Shown in pieces: positions 32,754 to 42,347 of a stretch of 57,804 nucleotides of DNA. Position numbers and translations under genes: made by a program. Each line of letters begins with the position of its first letter. Position 1 is the stretch's first letter. The notes under the pieces are model-generated. The model made no database searches, was not told the origin of the DNA, and saw only the letters and a program-made list of their open reading frames with translations. The stretch is from Alphaproteobacteria bacterium (GTDB lineage Bacteria; Pseudomonadota; Alphaproteobacteria; Reyranellales; JAQSWP01). The stretch is from positions 1-57,804 of the forward strand of contig JAQSWP010000001.1 of the NCBI GenBank assembly GCA_029266575.1, in the 5' to 3' direction.

Positions 32754-33931
32754 CATTCCGCCGCCAGCGGCTGCAGCTTTCGCGTCTGACGCGGCAGTCC
32801 AAGTGCAATGATGACACCCAGCACGTTGCCGCCGCCGGCAACGATTACCGCCGTGGTGTAGCCCCCGGTGAGATCGAACAGATGGGCCGCCAGCCATGGC
32901 AGGCTCAGGGCTGCAATGCCCCAGAAAATTTAGAGCCGGCCGGCCACGCGACCGTAATCGGCGCTGGGCCAGTAATAGGCTATACCGCCCGCGAGCGCAC
33001 CCGAGACGAAGCCGTAGCCCATCGCGATCATGCCTAGTCCGGTTGCTGCCATCCACGGTGCTGGAAACATAGTCAGACCCAGCGCGCCGATCAGCGACCA
33101 GACGTGAGCGAAAGCCATTACCGCCGGCACGGAGAACTTGTCGAGCAGCCAGCCACCACCCAGCCGCCCGCCTGCGGCGCAGGCAAGGATCGCCGTGCTC
33201 GCCAAGACGGCCAAATCCGTCGTGCCGCCATAAGCAACGATGATGCCGACCTGCTGGCTCAACACCATGAGACCGGCAGACGCCGCTAGGAAGAACACAA
33301 CAGACATCTGCCAAAACACACGCCGGGGCGGCCGCTTGCCGGCAACGGCAGTGAGCGTTTGAGGCTGAACCAGACGCATGTTGGCCACGAGGCAAAAAGC
33401 CAACGCCAGCGCACCAGTTACCAGCATCCCCGCGGCAAGTCCCTGCAAGGTCGCGCGCAATCCGAAGGTGTGAAGCGACCAGCCGAAAATCGGCAGCAGC
33501 AGCATGGCGCCGGCCGGGTAGAGGCTGACGATGTAGCCGTTCACTAGCCCGTGATTGCCCTTAAGCATGAAGTTCACGCCCTGCTGCATGCCGATATAGG
33601 CGACGCCGGCGCCAAGCACGAACAGCAGGCTGTAGCCAATCCCCAGCATGACAAGACTGTCGGCAAAAGCGGCAAGGACGATGCCGCTGACGCCGGAAAG
33701 CGTGCACAGCGTCACGAGGACTGGTGCGCTCAAAAGATTAAAGAGCCGTGGCGCAAGCAGCATCGCCAGGCTGAATACTGCAGTCGCCACCCCGAAGATG
33801 ATGGAAAGATCCGAGCGCGTTACACCGAGCGCCTGTTCCAGCGGCCGCAGGAAAATGCTGAAGGCGTAGAGTGAGCCGAATGGCGCATTAAGCAGCGTAG
33901 CAGCGGCAATTGCCGCCCATGGACGTTGCAC
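32753..33931 (-). pseudogene. MFS transporter interrupted by an in-frame TAA
   Basis: The first 333 codons (GTG start at 33931, AGAGG upstream) encode eleven or so transmembrane helices of a major-facilitator transporter of the oxalate/formate-antiporter-like or monocarboxylate type. A TAA at 32930-32932 stops the frame after V-A-G-R-L. The same frame then continues without a shift for 58 codons as I-F-W-G-I-A-A-L-S-L-P-W-L-A and a final helix, ending L-Q-P-L-A-A-E before TGA at 32753-32755. So a single base change (for example TAT or TAC to TAA) has cut off the last helix. The truncated protein may still insert but is probably inactive. Confidence 0.85.
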
Positions 33932-34110
33932 GATGATTTCCTCTCGCGCCGGTTTTGTCGCGGGCTTGCCGGAAGCCTATGCGGCAGGACGCCATCGGCA
34001 AAGGGGCAAAAACGCCGAGGCTGCGTTTCGCATTCCAGCTATGCCGCACGCCCGATTTGAAGCGCCGGCCGGAGCGGCGCAATATCGACCGATAAACCCG
34101 GAGGAAAACG

Positions 34111-35643
34111 ATGAGCGAAGAGCGGACGCCGATCCTGGTCGGTTGCGGCGACGTCACCGACATGACGACGCCGATCGAAAAAGGCCGCTCGCCATTCGAC
34201 ATTGCGGCCGAAGCCGGACGACTGGCCTTGGCCGATACAGGGGCGAAAAACTTTGCCGCCAGCATCGACACGGTGGCGATGATCCGGCTGTTCTCCGATA
34301 CCTCGCACCGTTTCGCCACCAGGCTCGGCACCTCGAGCAATCCGCCCAAAAGCGTCGCCGATCGCTTGGGGATCAAGGCCGCCCGCCATATCTATTCCTG
34401 GAATGGCGGCAACATGCCCCAATACCTGGTCAACAAATTCTCCGAAGCCATCGCCAACGGCGAGATGAAGGCGGCGATGATCGTGGGTGGCGAGGCGCTG
34501 CGCACGCAGCACGCGGTCGAGCGCACCGGTCTCAATATCTCGTGGACTGAAAATCCCGGCGGCGAGCCGGAATTGATCGGCGATCCGCGCCGCGGCTGGA
34601 ACGATCACGAAGACCGGCACAACATGCGCGCCGCCATCGCCATGTATCCGCTGTTCGAGAATGCCATCCGCGGCGATCGCAAGCGCGGCATGGCCGAACA
34701 CATGAAGGCGATCGGCAAGCTGTTCGCGCGCTTTGCCGATGTCGCGGCGAAGAACCCGCTGGCCAGCCGGCGCGATGGATACAGCGCCGAAGAGATCGCC
34801 ACGGTCAACGACAGCAATCGCTGGATCGGCTTCCCCTATCCGAAGCTGATGAACTCCAACGCCTATATCGACCAGGCAGCGGCGGTGATCATCACCTCTG
34901 TCGCCGAGGCGAAAAGGCAGGGCATCCCGCGGTCGAAATGGGTCTATCTGCATGGCTGCGCCGATGGCCACGACCACTGGTACGTCTCCGAGCGGATCGA
35001 TTTCCATTCCTCGCCGACCATCAGGCGGGGCTCGCGCCTGGCGCTGGATATGGCCGGGCTTGCGTTGAAGGATATCGGCACCTTCGATCTCTACAGCTGC
35101 TTTCCCTCCGCGGTGGAGATCGGCTGTCAGGAACTCGGACTGGCGGAGGACGATCCGCGCGGGCTCAGCATCACGGGCGGCCTGCCCTATTTCGGCGGCC
35201 CGGGAAACAACTACGTCACCCATTCGATTTCGCACATGGTGCGGGCGATGCGGGCGAAGCCCGGCACCTACGGGCTGGTGACGGCCAATGGCAATTACGT
35301 CACCAAGCATTCCTTCGGCATCTACTCGACCATCCCGACCAAAGGTGCGTGGAAAAGAGAAGCGCCGGCGAAGCTGCAAGCGGAGCTGGATGCGTTGCCC
35401 AAGGCGCCGTTCACCGAAACGCCCTCAGGGACGGCCACCATCGAGACCTATACAGTGATGCACGGCCGCAATGGACCCGATTACGGCATCGTAGTTGGCC
35501 GGGAGAACTCAAGCGGCAGGCGCTTCATCGCCAATCCACCGCCGGATCCGGCGGTGCTGATGAATTTACAGGAGCGCGAAGGGCTTGGACGAACGGGTGC
35601 TGTGGTCAACAAGGACGGGCACAACACTTTCGTGCTGTCCTAA
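34111..35643 (+). CDS. Thiolase-like protein (SCP-x/TLP type) with C-terminal OB-like extension
   Basis: A 510-aa acetyl-CoA acetyltransferase-like protein. The thiolase fold is readable (P-I-L-V-G-C-G-D-V-T-D near the start, G-G-E-A-L near 127, Y-S-C-F-P-S-A-V-E near 333, H-S-I-S-H-M-V-R and G-N-Y-V-T-K-H-S-F-G). The nucleophilic Cys expected in the S-C-S-S-G segment is replaced in N-G-G-N-M-P-Q, and the C-terminal C-x-G motif is missing. About 100 extra residues after the thiolase core resemble the added domain of mycobacterial TLP1. It may be a condensing or retro-aldol partner protein rather than a true thiolase. GGAGGAAAACG precedes the ATG. It overlaps the convergent ligase by four bases. 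Confidence 0.85.
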   Translation: MSEERTPILVGCGDVTDMTTPIEKGRSPFDIAAEAGRLALADTGAKNFAASIDTVAMIRLFSDTSHRFATRLGTSSNPPKSVADRLGIKAARHIYSWNGGNMPQYLVNKFSEAIANGEMKAAMIVGGEALRTQHAVERTGLNISWTENPGGEPELIGDPRRGWNDHEDRHNMRAAIAMYPLFENAIRGDRKRGMAEHMKAIGKLFARFADVAAKNPLASRRDGYSAEEIATVNDSNRWIGFPYPKLMNSNAYIDQAAAVIITSVAEAKRQGIPRSKWVYLHGCADGHDHWYVSERIDFHSSPTIRRGSRLALDMAGLALKDIGTFDLYSCFPSAVEIGCQELGLAEDDPRGLSITGGLPYFGGPGNNYVTHSISHMVRAMRAKPGTYGLVTANGNYVTKHSFGIYSTIPTKGAWKREAPAKLQAELDALPKAPFTETPSGTATIETYTVMHGRNGPDYGIVVGRENSSGRRFIANPPPDPAVLMNLQEREGLGRTGAVVNKDGHNTFVLS

Positions 35644-37244
35644 CCAGCCAGTTTCTCGCGCCGCACCTTGATGCCGGCCTTGTCGCGGTCCCAGGTGTCC
35701 GTTGTGACGCCTTCGGTGCGGATGACGTGCTTCTGCACTTTCTGCGTTGGCGTCTTGGGCAGGTCCGCCAGCACGCGCACGTAGCGCGGGATCATGAAAT
35801 GCGCCATGCGCGGGCGCAGGAACTCGATCAACTCCACGGGATCGAGCGTCGCGCCCTCGGCCAGCGACACGGCGACCAGCAACTCGTCCTCGGCAATCTC
35901 GCTCTTCACCGCGACAGCCGCCGCTTCGCGCACCGACGGATGGGCGATGATCTCGGCTTCGACTTCGAATGAGGAGATGTTCTCGCCGCGGCGGCGGATG
36001 GCGTCCTTCATGCGATCGACAAAGAAGAAATAGCCTTCCTCATCGACCCTGAAGGCATCGCCGGTATGGAACCAGCCATTGCGCCAGGCCTTGGCGGTGG
36101 CTTCGGGGTTTTTGTTGTAGCCGCTGTTCATCGACCATGGACGGTCGGCGCGGACGATCAGCTCGCCGACCTGGTTCGGCCCGACTTCGCAATCGTTCTC
36201 ATCGACCACGCGCGCTTCGATGCCGGGCCGCGGCTTGCCGCAGGTGCCCGGCACGCTGGGATTGAGCTCTGAGACCAGCGGGCAGGAAACTTCCGTCATG
36301 TTGAAGAGCGTGTAGACATCGATGCCGAAGCGCTTGCCGAAGGCGATGCTGTCCTCGTCGAACGGCACGCAGTGGACATGGCGCAAGGTCGTGTCCTTCT
36401 CGTCGCCCTTGTCGGGGCGCTTCATCAGAAACCCGGCCATGACGCCCAGCAGGATCACATAGGTGGTGCCGGTGCGTTTGACCGTGCTCCAGAATGATTC
36501 GGTGTCGAAGGCTTCGATCAGCGCAATCGAACCGCCGCGCGCCAGCATGGCGTAGCACGGCAGAGTGCCGCCGACATGGAACAGCGGCAGGTTGACCATG
36601 TAGCGATCGGTCTCGTCGAGGCAGTCGATCGGCTCGCCGGTCGAATAGAGCTGCAGGTAGGAATTCATCACGCCCTTGGACGGGCCGGTGGTGCCGGACG
36701 TATAGACGATGCATTGCAAATCCCAGGGCTGGATGTCGCGCGCCAGCGGCAGCACATCGCCATCGCCCTGGCTCAAGATCGCGCCGTCCAGCATCTTGAG
36801 GCTTCCGATCGGTCTGACGGTGCCGCTGAGAACCGCAATCTGCTCCAGCTTCGCCGTTTTGACCTCGTTCAGCCGCTCCGCCAGGCCGGCATGGACGATG
36901 GCGAGCTTGGCATCGGAATTCTCCACCACATGCTCGAGCAGGCGGCCGCGATAGGCGGTGTTGATCGGCACATAAACGGCGCCGATATAGTTGATGGCGA
37001 ACCAGATGCGCAGGATGTCGGGCCCGTTGGGCAGCCACACCAGCACGTTGTCGCCCTGATTGACGCCGAGATCCTGCAAAGCGCACGCGGTTTGGCGAAC
37101 GCGCTTGTGCAGTTCGCCATAGCTCCATTGCGAGCCGTCGGGGAAGATGGCGTAGAGGCGATCGGGATGCTCTGCAGCGCGCCGGTCGAGCAGCGGGCGC
37201 AGCACGCAGATGTCGGGGGCGGGAATGCGAGGGTCTGTTATCAT
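35640..37244 (-). CDS. Acyl-CoA synthetase, CaiC (crotonobetaine/carnitine-CoA ligase)-like
   Basis: A 534-aa adenylate-forming ligase. The P-loop is Y-T-S-G-T-T-G-P-S-K-G near residue 180, the middle motif is Y-T-L-F-N-M-T-E, then R-R-R-G-E-N-I-S-S-F-E at the hinge and the catalytic Lys in K-T-P-T-Q-K-V-Q-K. Overall layout and F-N-M-T-E-V-S are closest to the CaiC branch. The natural start is the ATG at 37244; the frame stays open far upstream but that part overlaps the divergent carboxyltransferase. No caiA/caiB neighbours, so carnitine use is not implied. A candidate for activating the ring acid degraded by the badI operon. Confidence 0.9.
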   Translation of the reverse strand: MITDPRIPAPDICVLRPLLDRRAAEHPDRLYAIFPDGSQWSYGELHKRVRQTACALQDLGVNQGDNVLVWLPNGPDILRIWFAINYIGAVYVPINTAYRGRLLEHVVENSDAKLAIVHAGLAERLNEVKTAKLEQIAVLSGTVRPIGSLKMLDGAILSQGDGDVLPLARDIQPWDLQCIVYTSGTTGPSKGVMNSYLQLYSTGEPIDCLDETDRYMVNLPLFHVGGTLPCYAMLARGGSIALIEAFDTESFWSTVKRTGTTYVILLGVMAGFLMKRPDKGDEKDTTLRHVHCVPFDEDSIAFGKRFGIDVYTLFNMTEVSCPLVSELNPSVPGTCGKPRPGIEARVVDENDCEVGPNQVGELIVRADRPWSMNSGYNKNPEATAKAWRNGWFHTGDAFRVDEEGYFFFVDRMKDAIRRRGENISSFEVEAEIIAHPSVREAAAVAVKSEIAEDELLVAVSLAEGATLDPVELIEFLRPRMAHFMIPRYVRVLADLPKTPTQKVQKHVIRTEGVTTDTWDRDKAGIKVRREKLAG

Positions 37245-37292
37245 GCTGCCGCCATTCTCCACCGGTTGAGGTGCCTGCGCCCACGGCAAAAC

Positions 37293-37306
37293 CCGGAAAA
37301 TTCCGG
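37293..37306. promoter_or_regulatory. Short palindrome in a divergent promoter region
   Basis: CCGGAA-AA-TTCCGG lies in the 165-bp space between the CaiC-like ligase and the carboxyltransferase, which are transcribed away from each other. It could be a regulator site, but six-base arms are common by chance in DNA of this composition. Confidence 0.3.
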
Positions 37307-37409
37307 TCTGCGATGGCGCATCGCCCGTTTGCGGAATTGCCGCCGCGGACAAGGTGCGCGCGGGTGAACAAGCGCGTAGTCTGCCGCCGGATTTGACCCC
37401 AGGAAAGCC

Positions 37410-38936
37410 ATGTCGGACGAGAAGAGCTTCAAGCCGAAACGCCCCGATCTGGAGCGCGTACTCCAGGCGCGCGCCGCCATTCTCGATGTGGCGCGGCCGA
37501 AAGCCGTGGAGAAACAGCGCAAGCGCAAGCGCTGGACGGCGCGCGAAGGCATTGCCGGTCTGGTCGATCCCGGCAGCCTGGTCGAGTACGGTGGGCTGGC
37601 GCGGCCGGCGGTCGAGGGCATGGAGGGCGCGGCCGACGGGCTGGTGATGGGCACCGCCCAGATCAATGGCGTGCCGGTCGATCTGGTGGTCTACGACTAC
37701 ACCGTCTATGCCGGCACCCAGAGCGCCGTGAACCATCCCAAGATCAGCCGCATGTTCGCCCATGCCGAGCAGCATCGCCTGCCGGTGATCTGCTGGCTCG
37801 ATGGCGGCGGCGCGCGCCCGCACGACATGCTGGTCAACAACCGCGCCTCGACCTCGACTTTCGTCATCTTCGCAAGGCTTGCCGGTCTGGTGCCGACCAT
37901 CGGCATCCTGCCCGGCCGCGCCTTTGCCGGCCACGCCAACCTCGCCGGCATGTGCGATGTGCTGATCGCCACCAAGGATTCGTCCATGGGCATGGCCGGC
38001 CCGCCGCTGGTCGAGGCGGCGCTGGGCATCAAGCTGACGCCGGAGGAGCTGGGGCCGGCGTCGGTGCATGTCGCTTCCGGCGTCATCGACATTCTGGTCG
38101 ATGACGAGGCGCAGGCCATTGCACTGGCAAAGAAGTACCTGGCTTATTTCAAGGGGCCGCATGCCAAGGCGGAAGCGCCGGACCAGAACGCCATGCGCGA
38201 GGTGGTGCCGGAGAACCCCAAGCGCGCCTACAACGTGCGCAAGGTGATCGAGATTCTGGCCGACAGGGATAGCATTCTCGAACTGAAACCCGCCTACGGC
38301 CGCGCCATCGTCACCTCGCTGATCCGGCTCGACGGCCGGCCGGTGGGCGTGGTAGCCAGCCAGCCGATGTTCCTGGCCGGCGCCATCGACGGGCCGGCCT
38401 CGGACAAGGCAGCGCATTTCATCCAGATCTGCGATGCCTTCGACATTCCCGTGGTTATCCTATGCGACACACCGGGCCTGATGGTGGGGCCGGAGGTGGA
38501 GAAGACCGGGCTGGTGCGCCGCTCGGCGCGCATTCTCACGGCGCTGGCCAATGCCACGGTGCCGATCATGACCGTGGTGCTGCGCAAGGCCTATGGGCTT
38601 GGCTATTACATCATGGGCTCGCCACCGCTCGATCCGGCGGTGCTGGTGGCGTGGCCGACAGCGGAGTTCGGCGGCATGGGGCTGGAAGGTGCGGTCAACA
38701 TCCTGCACGGGCCGGAGCTGGATGCCGCGCCCGACGCGCAGGCGCGCACCGCCCTGCAAGCCAAACTGGCGGAGAAGCTGAAGGCGCACAACACGGCGCT
38801 GGAAGTAGCGTCCCGCTATCTGGTCGACGACGTGATCGACCCCGCCGAGACGCGCGACATCCTGCTCAAGACGCTGGCCAGCCTGCCCCAACCCGAACCG
38901 CGTACGAGCCGCAAGCGCATCATCGAGCCGTTCTGA
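37410..38936 (+). CDS. Acyl-CoA carboxylase carboxyltransferase subunit
   Basis: A 508-aa carboxyltransferase of the biotin-dependent acyl-CoA carboxylase family (crotonase fold, two repeats). N-terminal half: G-L-V-M-G-T-A-Q-I-N-G near residue 84 and Q-H-R-L-P-V-I-C-W-L-D-G-G-G. C-terminal half: I-C-D-A-F-D-I-P-V-V-I-L-C-D-T-P-G near 343 and E-F-G-G-M-G-L-E-G-A. It moves carboxyl from biotin to an acyl-CoA such as propionyl-, methylcrotonyl- or acetyl-CoA. No biotin carboxylase or carrier gene is next to it, so its partner is elsewhere. It overlaps the convergent MFS gene by 17 bases. A paralogue starts at 56221. Confidence 0.92.
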   Translation: MSDEKSFKPKRPDLERVLQARAAILDVARPKAVEKQRKRKRWTAREGIAGLVDPGSLVEYGGLARPAVEGMEGAADGLVMGTAQINGVPVDLVVYDYTVYAGTQSAVNHPKISRMFAHAEQHRLPVICWLDGGGARPHDMLVNNRASTSTFVIFARLAGLVPTIGILPGRAFAGHANLAGMCDVLIATKDSSMGMAGPPLVEAALGIKLTPEELGPASVHVASGVIDILVDDEAQAIALAKKYLAYFKGPHAKAEAPDQNAMREVVPENPKRAYNVRKVIEILADRDSILELKPAYGRAIVTSLIRLDGRPVGVVASQPMFLAGAIDGPASDKAAHFIQICDAFDIPVVILCDTPGLMVGPEVEKTGLVRRSARILTALANATVPIMTVVLRKAYGLGYYIMGSPPLDPAVLVAWPTAEFGGMGLEGAVNILHGPELDAAPDAQARTALQAKLAEKLKAHNTALEVASRYLVDDVIDPAETRDILLKTLASLPQPEPRTSRKRIIEPF

Positions 38937-40293
38937 ACACCAGCATCGTCGCCAGCAGCAGCATCGCCAGCACGGCCGCGCTGCCGGCAAAGACATAGAC
39001 AAAGGCGATCACGAAGGCGGGCTGCGGCCCATAGCCCGCGCCAAGCGCACCAGCTTCGAGAATGGCGTAGGCGGCTGCCAGTACCGTAGCGCCACCGACC
39101 GTTCCCAAAGTGCGGGTCAGCATGGCCAGGCTTCCCGCAACGCCGCGCTCCTCGACCCGCAAGGCGGCGACCACCATATCGGTGTAAGCGACTTGGAACC
39201 CGCCCAGCGCGATGCCTTGCAGCAGCAGCGCCGCGCCGATCAGCATCAGCCCGGTATCGAGGCCGCACAAGGCCGCCAGCGCCAGGCCAAGACAGAGAAT
39301 CCAGCCGTAGCAGAACGCCAATAGATGCTGCGAAACGCTTTTCACCGCCAGCTTGCCCGCTGCCCACGCGCCCAGCATGGAGCCGGCAGCCCATAAGGTC
39401 ATGACCAGGCCGACGGCGCGCACTTCCAGCGCCAGGATGCGCGTCAGATAGTACGGCACCAGCAGAAGTGCGGCGAAGCCGACCAGGAAGATGGCGATGT
39501 TCAGCAGGTTGATGGCGCTGAAGCGCGCACTGGCGAACAGCGACAGGCGGATAGTCGGATTGGGCGAGTGGCGTTCGCGGCGGATGAACAGCGCCAGCAC
39601 CAGCGTTCCGGCGCCCAGCAGGCCAAGCGCAATTCCTGCCGGAATGCCCGGCGCTTGCAGCAGGGCGAGGCCGAGCAAGATAGTGCTCATCCAGAAGCCC
39701 AGCAGCAGGGCACTGGAAAAATCGAAGCGGTCGAGCGCCGCGCGTGTTCCCGGAGCAAGCACGAAACTGGCGCAAAGCGCGGCAAGCGCGATGGGAACGC
39801 GGAACCAGTAGACGCCCTGCCAGCCCAGCGCCTCGATGGCGAAGCCGCCAATCAGCGGGCCGCCGGCAATGCCTGCGGCATAGAGCATGCCGTAGAAGCT
39901 GAGCGCTCTGGTGCGTTCCGATTCGGGATAGAGCGCCACGGTCAGCGCCGGCGCGCAGCTCATCACCAGCGCCGTGCCGATGCCTTGCAGCACGCGGAAC
40001 GCCAGCAGCATGGGATAGGTCTCAGCCAGCGCGCACAGGATCAGCGCGACAGTGGAGATCAGCAGGCCGAGGCGGAAGATCAGGCGATAGCCGAAGAGAT
40101 CGCCCAGTCGGCCGCACACCAGCACCATGGTGGCGTAAGTCAGCACGTAGGCGATGGCGATCCACTGGATCGATTGCAGCTTCAGATCGAAAGCTGCAGT
40201 GATGGCCGGAAAAGCGACGTTGACGGAGGTATCGAGCGGCTGCAGCGCCGCGCCCAGACCGATGACCAGCAGCGGCAGGACGCGGCTTTGCAC
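38920..40293 (-). CDS. MFS drug-efflux-type transporter (DHA2-like)
   Basis: A 457-aa polytopic transporter with about 14 hydrophobic helices. It has the N-terminal Q-P-L-D-T-S-V-N-V-A-F-P-A-I segment of DHA2 drug:proton antiporters (motif D1, L-D-x-T-x-V-N-V-A-x-P), and motif A between helices 2 and 3 as C-G-R-L-G-D-L-F-G-Y-R. The start is a GTG three bases after the nitroreductase stop, so it is cotranscribed. The operon suggests export of a metabolite or xenobiotic processed by the upstream enzymes. The last 17 bases overlap the convergent carboxyltransferase. Confidence 0.88.
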   Translation of the reverse strand: MQSRVLPLLVIGLGAALQPLDTSVNVAFPAITAAFDLKLQSIQWIAIAYVLTYATMVLVCGRLGDLFGYRLIFRLGLLISTVALILCALAETYPMLLAFRVLQGIGTALVMSCAPALTVALYPESERTRALSFYGMLYAAGIAGGPLIGGFAIEALGWQGVYWFRVPIALAALCASFVLAPGTRAALDRFDFSSALLLGFWMSTILLGLALLQAPGIPAGIALGLLGAGTLVLALFIRRERHSPNPTIRLSLFASARFSAINLLNIAIFLVGFAALLLVPYYLTRILALEVRAVGLVMTLWAAGSMLGAWAAGKLAVKSVSQHLLAFCYGWILCLGLALAALCGLDTGLMLIGAALLLQGIALGGFQVAYTDMVVAALRVEERGVAGSLAMLTRTLGTVGGATVLAAAYAILEAGALGAGYGPQPAFVIAFVYVFAGSAAVLAMLLLATMLVFRTAR

Positions 40294-40296
40294 TGG

Positions 40297-40995
40297 TCAG
40301 CGCCGGAAGTCGACGACGTCGGCCAGCTTGGCGCGGCTGGTGCGATATTTGTTGATGGGATGGCTTTCGTCGGGCCAGCCGAAGGAGATGCCGCAGACGA
40401 TGCGGCGGTCGTCGCCGATATCGAAATGCTTGTGCAGGAACTGCGATTGCCGCGCTACGGCGGCCTGCGCGATGGTGGCGACGCCAAAGCTTTGGGCGGC
40501 GATTAGGAACGAGCTGACGTAAAGCCCGCAATCGACCGCGCCATAGACGCCCAGCGCCTCCTCGGTGTGGATGATGGCGACGTGCGGCGCGCCGAAGAAA
40601 TTGAAGTTCTCCAGCGCCTGCATGGTGCGGGCCGGCATGTCCTTGTGGCCGATGCCGACCGCATCGTAGAGCTGGAAACCGCTTTCGCGCCGCCGTTCCT
40701 GATAGACGCCGCGATATTCGCGCGGATAGGGAAAATCGGAATCGTCCGGCTCGTTGGTCATGCCGCGTCCATGCATTTTCTGGCGCAGTTCTTCCGTCGC
40801 CTTGCCCGACGTGACGACCAGCTTCCACGGCTGCGAGTTGCACCACGATGCGGTGTGCTGCGACATGGTGAGGATGCGCTCGACGATGTCCTGCGGCAGC
40901 GGGTCGGGCTTGAAGCTGCGGCACGACCAGCGCGCTTTCAGCAAATTTTCGACCACGTCGGGGGCATTTGCGGGCGGCTTGGTGGCGATGTTCAT
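40297..40995 (-). CDS. Nitroreductase family FMN oxidoreductase
   Basis: A 232-aa nitroreductase-fold flavoprotein. R-W-S-C-R-S-F-K-P-D-P-L-P near residue 23 is the FMN-binding R-R-S-x-R-x-F/Y motif in a slightly altered form. Q-H-T-A-S-W-C-N-S-Q-P-W-K near 56 is the dimer/FMN segment, and F-G-W-P-D-E-S-H-P-I is the C-terminal loop. Such homodimers reduce nitroaromatics, quinones or enones with NAD(P)H. AAGGAG before the ATG at 40995 rejects the longer frame. Between CitE-like lyase (16-bp gap) and an MFS exporter. Confidence 0.9.
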   Translation of the reverse strand: MNIATKPPANAPDVVENLLKARWSCRSFKPDPLPQDIVERILTMSQHTASWCNSQPWKLVVTSGKATEELRQKMHGRGMTNEPDDSDFPYPREYRGVYQERRRESGFQLYDAVGIGHKDMPARTMQALENFNFFGAPHVAIIHTEEALGVYGAVDCGLYVSSFLIAAQSFGVATIAQAAVARQSQFLHKHFDIGDDRRIVCGISFGWPDESHPINKYRTSRAKLADVVDFRR

Positions 40996-41011
40996 TTGAT
41001 ACTCCTTGAAT

Positions 41012-41869
41012 TCAATTGCCGGCGCGCGCCAGCACGCGCTGCGCCAGCACCAGATGCGGCTTGTCCAGCATCTTGCCTTCGAGGCCAATGGTGCCGGAAT
41101 CGGGATTGGCGGCGAACACCGCCACCACTTTACGCGCCCACTCGATCTCCTGGGCCGAGGGCGTGAAGGCCTCGTTGATGATCGGCACCTGGTCGGGATG
41201 GATGGCGATCTTGCCGGTATAGCCTTCGCGACGGGCGGCAATGCATTCGCCGCGCAATCCCTCGCCGTTCCTGAAATCGGTATAGACGGTGTCGATCGGC
41301 TGCACGTCGGCCGCCGAAGCGCCTAGTAGGCAGAGCGCGCGGGCGAGGCGGAAGCTGTCGTCGTAAATGCCGTCCGGCCGGCGATTATGCGCGGCGCCGA
41401 TGGCGGCGGAGAGATCCTCCGCACCCCAGGACAGGCCTATTAGGCGCTCGGAGCAGCCCTCGTAGCCGCCCAGCTTGAACATGGCGCCGGCGGTTTCGGT
41501 GGCGATGCAGAAGATGCGGGTCGAGCCTACCTCGCTGCCTGCGGCAGCTTCGAAGGCCGAAAGATAGTGATCGAGTTCGACCGTGCCTTCGGGCGTGCTT
41601 TTGGGAAACACGATGCCGTTGGGTCGGGCCGGCATGATCGCCGCCAGATCCTTCAAGGTCTCGCCGCTGGAGAGCGGGTTGATGCGAACGTAGAATTTCT
41701 GGTCGGGATGCGGCGTCGACAGCATTTGCGCCGCGATCTTGCGCGCCTCGACTCTCTTGGAAGCGGCGACCGAATCCTCAAGGTCGATGATGAGGCCGTC
41801 GGCGCCGGAGATCTGGCCGCGGGCGAATTTTTTCTCGCTGTCGGCGGGAATGAACAGCATCGAACGCAT
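41012..41869 (-). CDS. HpcH/HpaI (CitE-like) CoA-ester lyase
   Basis: A 285-aa TIM-barrel lyase of the citrate-lyase-beta/malyl-CoA-lyase family. It begins M-R-S-M-L-F-I-P-A-D-S, with D-L-E-D-S-V-A near 30, Y-V-R-I-N-P near 60, Mg-binding E-T-A-G-A near 144 and L-S-W-G-A-E-D-L near 164. It cleaves or forms C-C bonds of beta-hydroxyacyl-CoA thioesters, for example malyl-CoA to acetyl-CoA and glyoxylate. AAGGAG upstream of 41869 fixes the start. The MaoC gene 10 bases upstream would supply the hydroxyacyl-CoA by hydration, like a mesaconyl-CoA hydratase plus lyase pair. Confidence 0.9.
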   Translation of the reverse strand: MRSMLFIPADSEKKFARGQISGADGLIIDLEDSVAASKRVEARKIAAQMLSTPHPDQKFYVRINPLSSGETLKDLAAIMPARPNGIVFPKSTPEGTVELDHYLSAFEAAAGSEVGSTRIFCIATETAGAMFKLGGYEGCSERLIGLSWGAEDLSAAIGAAHNRRPDGIYDDSFRLARALCLLGASAADVQPIDTVYTDFRNGEGLRGECIAARREGYTGKIAIHPDQVPIINEAFTPSAQEIEWARKVVAVFAANPDSGTIGLEGKMLDKPHLVLAQRVLARAGN

Positions 41870-41879
41870 GAGTCTCTCC

Positions 41880-42335
41880 TTATGCTTTCGGCTTGCAGCG
41901 CATGAAGGCGGAGCGATGGCACAGCGCCACCATTTCGCCGCGCTGGTTGGTGGCGGTGTGCTCGAACACCACGATGCCGGCATCGCTGCGCGACTTGCTC
42001 ATGCGCTTGGACAGCACCGTCGTCTTCACCCGCAACGTGTCGCCATGGAATACCGGCTTGGGAAACTCGACCTTGGTCATGCCGAGATTGGCGATTGTGG
42101 TGCCCAACGTCGTGTCGCCGACGGAAATGCCGATCATGACGCCAAGCGTAAAAAGAGAATTCACCAGGCGCTGGCCGAACTCGGTCTTCTTGGCGAATTC
42201 CTCGTCCAGGTGCAGCGGCTGCGGATTGTGCGTCAATGCGCTGAACAGCACGTTGTCCATCTCGGTAACGGTGCGCGTGAGATCATGGTTGAACACCTGA
42301 CCTTCGCTGAATTGTTCGTAGTAAAGACCGGCCAT
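41880..42335 (-). CDS. MaoC-like (R)-enoyl-CoA hydratase
   Basis: A 151-aa hotdog-fold hydratase. It starts [15 protein letters not shown], has the catalytic His region H-N-P-Q-P-L-H-L-D near residues 36-44 and the overhang G-Q-R-L-V-N-S-L-F. The His of N-P-x-x-L-H is present; the paired Asp position is occupied by His36. The N-terminus and [10 protein letters not shown] segment match mesaconyl-CoA hydratase-like MaoC proteins. In the operon, a CitE-like lyase lies downstream and an acyl-CoA dehydrogenase upstream, consistent with consecutive oxidation, hydration and cleavage of a branched dicarboxyl-CoA. Confidence 0.88.
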   Translation of the reverse strand: MAGLYYEQFSEGQVFNHDLTRTVTEMDNVLFSALTHNPQPLHLDEEFAKKTEFGQRLVNSLFTLGVMIGISVGDTTLGTTIANLGMTKVEFPKPVFHGDTLRVKTTVLSKRMSKSRSDAGIVVFEHTATNQRGEMVALCHRSAFMRCKPKA

Positions 42336-42347
42336 GACGTACTCCCT

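Noticed and set aside
37245..38417. N-terminal extension of the CaiC-like ligase frame
   Set aside because: The extended part lies antisense to the carboxyltransferase and has no homology-like motif. The ligase family N-terminus begins at the ATG at 37244.
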